A program made the translations under genes and the position numbers. Source: Dyadobacter psychrotolerans (GTDB lineage: Bacteria; Bacteroidota; Bacteroidia; Cytophagales; Spirosomataceae). From it: DNA of 64,000 bases. A model generated the notes under the pieces. It was not told where the DNA came from. It saw only the letters and a program-made list of their open reading frames with translations, and did no database searches. This document shows, in pieces, positions 58,401 through 64,000 of the stretch. The first letter of the stretch is position 1; each line of letters starts with the position of its first letter. The DNA is taken from contig NZ_SMFL01000002.1 in assembly GCF_004349265.1 (NCBI RefSeq), positions 310,001 through 374,000 of the forward strand, written 5' to 3'.

Positions 58401-59519
58401 TTGTGCAAATGAGGTGACAAATGGCGCACTCAGACCATACGGATCATTCACATCAGATCTTTTCAGTCCAAAAATTGCAAGATTTTTATCGTATTTGTTC
58501 ACACCGCCCTTATACGTGCCGAGCCAGCTTATACCTTCATTGTCGATCAGTATGCTGCGCACCGATTTGTTGCTTAGGCTGAACTGCGTTCTGGCATCCG
58601 GGCCATACCGCGTAATTTTTTCGTTTCTCGTATCGAGTATGTTAAGCCCGGCGTCAGTACCTATCCAGATTTGATGATCATTCTCCAAAGTGATTGAAAA
58701 GACCATATTGGTACTCAACGAATTTTTATTGCCGGATTCATACCTGAAATTCTTTACTATTTGCCCATCTGAACTAAGTTTGAATACACCGCTGTAGGTA
58801 CCCAGCCAAATATTCCCCTGTCGGTCCTCGATAATGGACTTTACCGTACGCGAACCGGCATCATCGGGCAGTCGCTGTAAGTAGTTGATGTATTCATTTT
58901 CTTTATCAGACGGGTTGATCCTGTACAAACCATTTCTGGATCCCACCCAGACCCGTTGTTTACTGTCAACTATAATACTAAGAATAAGTCCTTTTGTAAT
59001 TTCATCGGGAACGTTGGGTATAGAAGAAAAAGTAGTGATCCTTTTGGTTTCTGCGTCTACATTGACTAAGCCGCCAGTGGTACCTACCCAAAGTTTTCCC
59101 GAAGCGTCACTCGCAATACTGGTAACACTGTGCGGAGATTTTATCGCTGTAAATGAATCATTTTTCCTGTTGTAAAGATGAAGCCCACCTTCAATAGTAC
59201 CGACCCACATCCTGCCTCTTTTATCCTGATGCAAACTGGTAATGTCACTTGATTTAAGTGAGGATGAATCTTTTTTGTCATGGCGGTAAACCAGAACATC
59301 CGTTCCGTCAAAGCGGTTCAGACCATCATCAGTTGCAAACCACATCAGGCCATGCTGATCTTTTAGGATCGCACTGACCGTGTTTGAAGATAAGCCGTCC
59401 ATGGATGTCAGGGACGTAAACTTTGGCCCGGTTTGCTGAGCAAAAGCAGGCAGTATTACCTCTGCCAGAATAAGAAGCATGCAAGCAAAATAATAAATAC
59501 TACGGATTTTCAAGCACAT
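55407..59519 (-). CDS. hybrid two-component system (HTCS) sensor-regulator
   Basis: A 1370-residue hybrid sensor. After a signal peptide (to about 27) come many Reg_prop repeats forming two beta-propellers, visible as recurring LWIGT/MWVGT/IWVGT-G blocks. Next are a Y_Y_Y domain (about 700-770) and one TM (about 780-800). The cytoplasmic part has HisKA (the His in NISHEFRTPISLIL), HATPase_c, a receiver with D in LIVSDIAMPEMDG and a C-terminal AraC HTH (LSRHVGMSRGTLYSKV and ISYMTGFTAPNYFAKSFK). Such HTCS proteins sense a glycan fragment in the periplasm and switch on a polysaccharide-utilisation locus, here probably the divergent SusC/SusD genes. Confidence 0.95.
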   Translation of the reverse strand: MCLKIRSIYYFACMLLILAEVILPAFAQQTGPKFTSLTSMDGLSSNTVSAILKDQHGLMWFATDDGLNRFDGTDVLVYRHDKKDSSSLKSSDITSLHQDKRGRMWVGTIEGGLHLYNRKNDSFTAIKSPHSVTSIASDASGKLWVGTTGGLVNVDAETKRITTFSSIPNVPDEITKGLILSIIVDSKQRVWVGSRNGLYRINPSDKENEYINYLQRLPDDAGSRTVKSIIEDRQGNIWLGTYSGVFKLSSDGQIVKNFRYESGNKNSLSTNMVFSITLENDHQIWIGTDAGLNILDTRNEKITRYGPDARTQFSLSNKSVRSILIDNEGISWLGTYKGGVNKYDKNLAIFGLKRSDVNDPYGLSAPFVTSFAQTKTGELFVGTDGGGLNLYNRNTNLFRKFPINPKNRNAAAGLAILTLELVSDRELWIGTFRDGLFQFNPRTGSYIQYIHGKDSASLSSNEIFCLEKDKSGKLWIGTNGGGLNLFDPATKRFERFFDPAIPVSERIIPLNGYIRDILMDRTGKLWIASHGTGIAVFDPVKQKSVLLDKQSSNLPGNIVSSILEDHRGNIWVGTFGEGLALYNFRTKKFICYGQKEGLASNVINKILEDAQGRIWVSTNQGISCFDVKNKKFKNYTSYNGIQDRTFVLGSGIRANDNTLFFGGIAGFNYIDTRSLPDSRRIAPVILKDLRIGNRSITPADSNLIDADISIAKTISLDYKQNFSVGYAALDYTNPKQVQYRHRLLGMQSEWNETGVNNLASYTNLSPGRYTFEVQASNNGINWSDKTTSIDIVVKPPFYLTIYAYILYFLTPFAIVFAMRRRGIQKLQRKFREEQQRAQAEQAQELDRMKIKFLTNISHEFRTPISLILAPVENLLAKTKTTELHPPALAIKRNAKRLLNLVDQLLDFKNMQQQELQLDLSRKDIILYINDTCDQFSDLSIRKGIQFNIESTIGQLLMDFDVNKLERILFNLLSNAFKFTPKGGAVKLRIFEQTDYETKRWLTVVVSDTGIGITEGVQDKIFDRFFQNNTNLSVLNQGSGIGLSIVREFVQLHQGTIAVASQRGLGSSFTVKLPIAADSLTLISDQWPNEKAVASRVSPQIAAQKQERLYDEDPSSVLIIEDNEEFRHYLKENLLPYYNVIEAGNGKEGWQKTLSHHPELIVSDIAMPEMDGITLSQKIKADKRTKHIPIILLTASTGEQQQLDGLNSGANDYLTKPFNFEILNAKMNNLILLNRLLKGVYSRHIKLSGQQPQNESSQEKLLKDMLTYIEDNLHTSQLSVENLSRHVGMSRGTLYSKVLEMSGQTPIEFIRSIKLEKAAVLLENSDLSISQISYMTGFTAPNYFAKSFKAKFNMLPTEYKAKKRKQPQIDI

Positions 59520-60136
59520 TGATTTAGTAAGATTAATAGCTGTCGGCCCTCAGGAGTAGAAATTATAGCTTACCGGTTGTAACCGTAAAGCGTGCAAAGC
59601 CAGCGTCAAAGCCTGATGGTGCAATGGCGCATGCTCTTCTTGCGCAAATTCGGGAAATTAATTCCTAAAATGCAAGTTTGTCGCAGAATCCGGCATTTTT
59701 TTGCTGCATTTGAACATTTGTAGCTTTAAAATTAACAAATATGCTCACGTCTGAGGGTAAGAGTGTGCTACTTTTGCTCAATAATAAATCAAATTATATC
59801 TCGAAAAAATTATGAAAGTGATCAGTTAGGACGGTAGAAGATTGGGAATGTTAAGCAGTCCGAATCCAAAGACAGTCGGGTAAGATCATTAATGTATAAT
59901 TATGACAAAATCTAGTATTGTCAAAGTGACACTAATTTATTTTATCTCAAAGACAATGGTTTCTTACCCAGTATCCAAACATCAATGGAAAAAGTTTTAA
60001 TCAAATAAATGTATCCTAAAACTATGACATAACGCTGTATGCCCGAGATTTTACCTGGCGCGTTGCAGCTGCTAATCCGCTTGCCAACCAATCAGGATTA
60101 TTCAAGTAAACCAAGAAAATAAAATCATAAATAAAT
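59520..60136. other. 617-bp divergent regulatory region between HTCS and SusC
   Basis: No coding frame is supported. This region should hold the SusC promoter and the binding site of the hybrid sensor's AraC domain. It is AT-rich with several poly-A/T tracts at 59700-59960. No repeat obvious enough to call an operator was recognised. Confidence 0.5.
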
Positions 60137-63100
60137 ATGCAAAACTGTTTATTAAACCGTAACATGTTGGCAAGGATCACGGCAATATCGGCCTTCCCAA
60201 TTCTACTGCTGGGCGTTTCTGCCCAGGTCATAGCCGGGTCAGCAGCTGCCAAGTCAGGAGTCAGTGCCAAATACAGCCAGAGTTCTGCTGTTGAAATTGA
60301 GATTTCAGGAAAGGTGACATCCTCAGACGGGCAGGCACTTCCCGGCGTGAACGTACTTGTGAAGTCCACAGTGCGGGGAACCAGCGCTGACCAGAACGGA
60401 AATTACAAACTGGTCATTCAGGAAGCGGATGCGATTCTGGTGTTTTCCTTGGTCGGCTACGCCTCAAAGGAAGTGATGATCGGGTCACAGAGGATCATCA
60501 ACGTTACCCTGGAGGTCGACAACAAGACACTTGAAGAAGTGGTAGTGGTGGGCTACGGTACCCAACGCAAAAGAGATGTGACGGGATCTGTTGTATCTGT
60601 AAGCGAAGCCACCCTGAAAGAAGTACCCGCTCCGAACCTGATCAATCAGTTAAAAGGGCGCGCTGCGGGTGTTTCAATCATTAGCAACGGCAGTACACCC
60701 GGCTCCCAGGGACAGATCAGAATCAGAGGAAATAGAACGCTCACGACAAGTTCAGGTACCGCAGACAGCCAGGATGGTCCGTTGGTGGTGGTCGACGGGA
60801 TACCATTCGGTGGCCTGAATGATATTAATCCTGATGACATCCTCAATCTTGAGGTGTTAAAAGATGCCTCTGCGACGGCGATTTATGGTTCCCGTGGTTC
60901 AGGGGGCGTTATTTTGGTGACGACCAAAAGAGGTAAGGTGGGAAAACCGGTATTCAGCTACGACGGGTATCACGGAGAAACACGGGTAATGGGTAAATTC
61001 AACGTAATGAACGGCCCCGAATACGCTCAGTTCAAACTTGATGCAGCCAAATACAACCGCACCAGCCCGGGAACATCCGGTTATGTGATTACCCAAAAAG
61101 AACAGGAAGCGCTGGATAAGGGCATATCAACCAATTGGCAGGATCTGATTTACAAGCCAGGATTTATGTCTAATCATCAATTGGGTGTACAGGGTGGTAG
61201 TGAGACGACTCAATATTCAATAGGTTTGGGCTATTTCAACGAAACAGGGATCATTCCGAGCCAAAACTTTCAGCGTTTCAATATCCGTGCGACCATTGAT
61301 CAGCGGATTGGAAAACATGTAAAGATCGGTCTTAACACGTTGAATACGCTGACTTACCAGAACACACCTGGCGGAGGCGGCATACCAGGAGGCCTCGTGC
61401 GGCTGACGCCACTTGCATCGCCTTACAATGCGGATGGCACCGTAAATACATTTCCCTCGGAAGGTTCTATTGATGCAGCCGGCGTAAGTCCGCTTACGAT
61501 TTTGACCAAAAAAGATTCCTACATGGGACGGACTCGCGCACTGCGGACTTTCAACAGTATTTATGCAGAGGTAAACATTTTACCTGGACTGAAATACCGG
61601 TTCAATGCGGGATTGAATTTCAGCCAGTCTAATTACAATGGCTACAATGGTCCGCTGACTTATTTCAATTCTGCTACAACGCAGGCATCATCCAATGCCG
61701 AGATCAGTAACACAGAATATTGGGATGTAAACCTGCAACATTTGCTTTATTTTGATAAAACATTTGCAGGCAAGCATAAACTGGGCTTTACCGCACTTTA
61801 TGAGTATACCAAAAACCACTCATTGGGCAGCCGTTTCACAGTGACCGGTGTACCGGCGGATTATATTAAAACATCCAACTTTTCGCTCGCATCGGGCCAG
61901 CCTGTCGCGAGTTCAGATTTTGGCAACTCGTTTTCGGAAACCGGATTGTTATCCTATATGGGGCGGCTCAACTACAGCTATGCCGACAAGTATTTGCTGA
62001 CCATGACTTTACGTCGTGATGGATCCTCTACATTGTCTCCTGGTAATCAGTATTTTAATTATCCGGCTATTGGTCTGGGGTGGAATGTGATTGAAGAAAG
62101 TTTTATGAAATCAGCCCCTTTTATTTCCAATCTTAAACTACGTGGCGGATGGGGTATTTCCGGAAACAGGAATGTCGGTGCTTATTCAACGCTAGGGGCA
62201 TTATCAGCCGGGTATTACAATTTCGGAACGGGTACTGCCGGACAGCAGCTGGCCTACACAGTTACCAGTCTTCCGGCCAATGACCTGACATGGCAATCAA
62301 CTTCGCAGCTCGATATTGGTATCGATTTTGGTATACTCAACAACCGAATTACCGGTTCGGTAGATTGGTATCATCAGAAAACCAAGAATATTTTGCTGTC
62401 AGTTCCGCTGCCTGCAAGTAACGGAGCGGGTTCCACTTTAAAAAATCTTGGTAAAACGGAAGGCAAAGGTGTGGAAGTAACCACAACCTTTGAGATCATC
62501 AGAAAACCAAAACGATTCAATTGGAGCATTGACGCGACTTATTTCTTCAACCGTGAAAAAATTACTCAGCTGACTACACCGCAGGAACAGTCCAATCTGG
62601 GTGCAGGATGGTTTGTAGGTCAACCACTTTCAGTTATTTATGATTACAAAAAGCTTGGTATCTGGCAAACTGCAGATAAGGAAAACGGCACTTTGGCCAA
62701 GCAGTCGTCACCTCTGCAAAACCCGGGACAAATCAGAGTGGAGGATCTGAACGGGGATGGAAAAATTGACGCCAATGATCGTCAGCTTCTGGGTAATTTT
62801 CAGCCCAAGTGGGAGGGAGGCCTTACTACCCGCTTCAGTTTCAGGAATTTTGATGCTTCCGTTGTCGCCTATGCCCGTATGGGAATGAAAGTAATTGTGC
62901 CTTACCTGACAGGTAACTCCACAGGGTCAGGTGGATTTGCATTCTTCAACCAGAGCCGTGTAAATCAGGTGAAAACGGATTATTGGACTGATACAAATCC
63001 AACAAATGCATTTCCTGCTCCTGATGCCAGCGGGGCTGTGGCAAACTTTGGTTCGACGCTGGGATATTACGACGGTTCGTTTATCAAGTGCAGAAGCATC

Positions 63101-63376
63101 AACTTTGGTTACACTTTCCAAAGCAATGTTTTCAAAAAAATTGGTGCAACGTCGGCCAGAATCTACGTAAACCTGACAAATCCATTCATCATCTATTCGC
63201 CTTTGGTGAAAGACAAACTGGCTATCGACCCTGAGGGAAACAGCTATGCCAGCGGTCAGTCGACGCTTAATCCGGATGCCTCCAGCGACCGTGGAACGCC
63301 TGAACGTCAGATTTCCGTAAATCTTAATAATCCTCCGGTAAGACAATTCACTGTTGGTGTTAACCTTAAATTTTAA
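60137..63376 (+). CDS. SusC/RagA-family TonB-linked outer-membrane protein
   Basis: A 1079-residue SusC-like transporter. The signal peptide may begin at the second Met (60164). Then comes a CarboxypepD_reg-like domain (about 55-130: GKVTSSDGQALPGVNVLVKS). The SusC-type motif EEVVVVGYGTQRKRDVTGSV precedes the plug (QIRIRGNRTLT, DVNPxDIxxxEVLKDASATAIYG-type sequence reading DINPDDILNLEVLKDASA). The barrel ends VNLKF. It imports glycan fragments across the outer membrane in complex with the SusD-like lipoprotein encoded next. Confidence 0.95.
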   Translation: MQNCLLNRNMLARITAISAFPILLLGVSAQVIAGSAAAKSGVSAKYSQSSAVEIEISGKVTSSDGQALPGVNVLVKSTVRGTSADQNGNYKLVIQEADAILVFSLVGYASKEVMIGSQRIINVTLEVDNKTLEEVVVVGYGTQRKRDVTGSVVSVSEATLKEVPAPNLINQLKGRAAGVSIISNGSTPGSQGQIRIRGNRTLTTSSGTADSQDGPLVVVDGIPFGGLNDINPDDILNLEVLKDASATAIYGSRGSGGVILVTTKRGKVGKPVFSYDGYHGETRVMGKFNVMNGPEYAQFKLDAAKYNRTSPGTSGYVITQKEQEALDKGISTNWQDLIYKPGFMSNHQLGVQGGSETTQYSIGLGYFNETGIIPSQNFQRFNIRATIDQRIGKHVKIGLNTLNTLTYQNTPGGGGIPGGLVRLTPLASPYNADGTVNTFPSEGSIDAAGVSPLTILTKKDSYMGRTRALRTFNSIYAEVNILPGLKYRFNAGLNFSQSNYNGYNGPLTYFNSATTQASSNAEISNTEYWDVNLQHLLYFDKTFAGKHKLGFTALYEYTKNHSLGSRFTVTGVPADYIKTSNFSLASGQPVASSDFGNSFSETGLLSYMGRLNYSYADKYLLTMTLRRDGSSTLSPGNQYFNYPAIGLGWNVIEESFMKSAPFISNLKLRGGWGISGNRNVGAYSTLGALSAGYYNFGTGTAGQQLAYTVTSLPANDLTWQSTSQLDIGIDFGILNNRITGSVDWYHQKTKNILLSVPLPASNGAGSTLKNLGKTEGKGVEVTTTFEIIRKPKRFNWSIDATYFFNREKITQLTTPQEQSNLGAGWFVGQPLSVIYDYKKLGIWQTADKENGTLAKQSSPLQNPGQIRVEDLNGDGKIDANDRQLLGNFQPKWEGGLTTRFSFRNFDASVVAYARMGMKVIVPYLTGNSTGSGGFAFFNQSRVNQVKTDYWTDTNPTNAFPAPDASGAVANFGSTLGYYDGSFIKCRSINFGYTFQSNVFKKIGATSARIYVNLTNPFIIYSPLVKDKLAIDPEGNSYASGQSTLNPDASSDRGTPERQISVNLNNPPVRQFTVGVNLKF

Positions 63377-63383
63377 TCCGATC

Positions 63384-64000
63384 ATGAAATCTATTAAAAT
63401 AATGATTACTGCCGGGCTGATCGTTGCACTCAGCTCCGGATGTGAAAAAGTGCTCGAAGAACACCCGCAGTCCCAGATTGTACCATCTTATTTCAATAGT
63501 CCATCCGGCGTGCTTGGAGGGATAGCAGGGGTTTATAACGATATTCGGGGCCAGTGGGGTACCGAGGGGTTCACCGTTGAAATGCAGGCAGGAACCGACG
63601 AGTTTATTCAAGGTGTCAATGCCGGCACGGGTAATGCCTATACTTACAACGGTTTGAACAGCAGTAACTTCGGGTCGGCCTGGGGTGTTGCGTTTCAGGA
63701 TATCAACACCCTGAATGGCGTGCTGCAATATGGTCAGACGATAGAATTGCCCGAAACCACAAGGAAGCAGTATCTTGCGCAGGCTAAATTTTTGAGGGCA
63801 TTCTGGTATTTCTATCTGGTGCAGACCTGGGGCGATGTGCCGCTTCACACTGAGTTTATTACTATAGCCTCGCAGGCAGCCACCCGCCAACCTGCGGCAG
63901 CGGTTTATGAGCTGATCATTAAGGATCTTACGGAAGCTGCTGCTGACCTGCCAAACCAGCCAACTGCTCCATTCCTGGGCAAAGCAGCAACCAAACCAGT
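63384..64000 (+). CDS. RagB/SusD-family lipoprotein, truncated by window end
   Basis: The first 205 codons of a SusD-like glycan-binding lipoprotein; the gene runs past the window. The start ATG lies 7 bp after the SusC stop. The signal peptide ends in the lipobox LSSGC. The mature protein begins EKVLEEHPQSQIVPSYF, then GVLGGIAGVYNDI, with AKFLRAFWYFYLVQTWGDVPL, the typical SusD TPR-like helix pair. It captures glycan on the cell surface and lids the SusC barrel. Confidence 0.93.
   Translation, partial: MKSIKIMITAGLIVALSSGCEKVLEEHPQSQIVPSYFNSPSGVLGGIAGVYNDIRGQWGTEGFTVEMQAGTDEFIQGVNAGTGNAYTYNGLNSSNFGSAWGVAFQDINTLNGVLQYGQTIELPETTRKQYLAQAKFLRAFWYFYLVQTWGDVPLHTEFITIASQAATRQPAAAVYELIIKDLTEAAADLPNQPTAPFLGKAATKP

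Overview
This 64 kb stretch looks like the chromosome of a Cytophagales-type Bacteroidota, probably Dyadobacter or a close relative; the genus is inferred from gene content and style only. The signs are a SusC/SusD pair with a hybrid two-component regulator, many TonB-dependent receptors with carboxypeptidase-like N-terminal domains, LytTR and AraC regulators, PadR-linked FtsX-type permeases, and promoter elements of the Bacteroidota -7 form (TAnnTTTG-like) rather than clear Shine-Dalgarno sites. No rRNA, tRNA, CRISPR array or intact insertion sequence was seen.

Layout. 0-5 kb: a LytS/LytTR-type two-component pair, a small secreted protein and a beta-lactamase-fold lipoprotein. 3.8-14.4 kb: two modules that each pair a TonB-dependent receptor with a PepSY membrane protein, the second with a small Cys-containing membrane protein and a divergent DUF4198 protein. 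This is probably metal or siderophore uptake plus reduction. A UvrA-like gene fragment and a receiver/DUF892 pair lie between them. 14.9-21.5 kb: SDR enzymes with AraC regulators, a NamZ-like DUF1343 muramidase and small proteins.

22.2-42.5 kb: a stress island. It holds YtxH and BON proteins, two paralogous regulators that join an HMA-like N-terminal region to an AraC helix-turn-helix, an outer-membrane barrel, DUF1275, a semialdehyde dehydrogenase, a sensorless histidine kinase, cupins, a cupin-acetate kinase-phosphoketolase-universal stress protein operon, a P-type cation ATPase and an AI-2E permease. Several genes here are visibly broken: a DJ-1/PfpI protein, an NTF2-like protein, an XRE antitoxin-like protein and a second universal stress protein. 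The main discovery candidate is a 20-bp element of the form AAA-N2-TGTRA-N4-TGYAAC. It occurs five times in this island, each time reading into a different gene. At four of the five sites it lies exactly 41-42 bp upstream of a -7-like octamer. This looks like one regulon, possibly driven by the HMA-AraC regulators encoded in the same island.

43-64 kb: a PadR/FtsX-type ABC permease pair; a GH95 alpha-L-fucosidase with a zinc alcohol dehydrogenase and a divergent AraC regulator; a very long DUF6807-heme protein fusion; and a hybrid two-component sensor divergent from a SusC/SusD pair, with SusD cut off by the window end. These are carbohydrate-utilisation loci.
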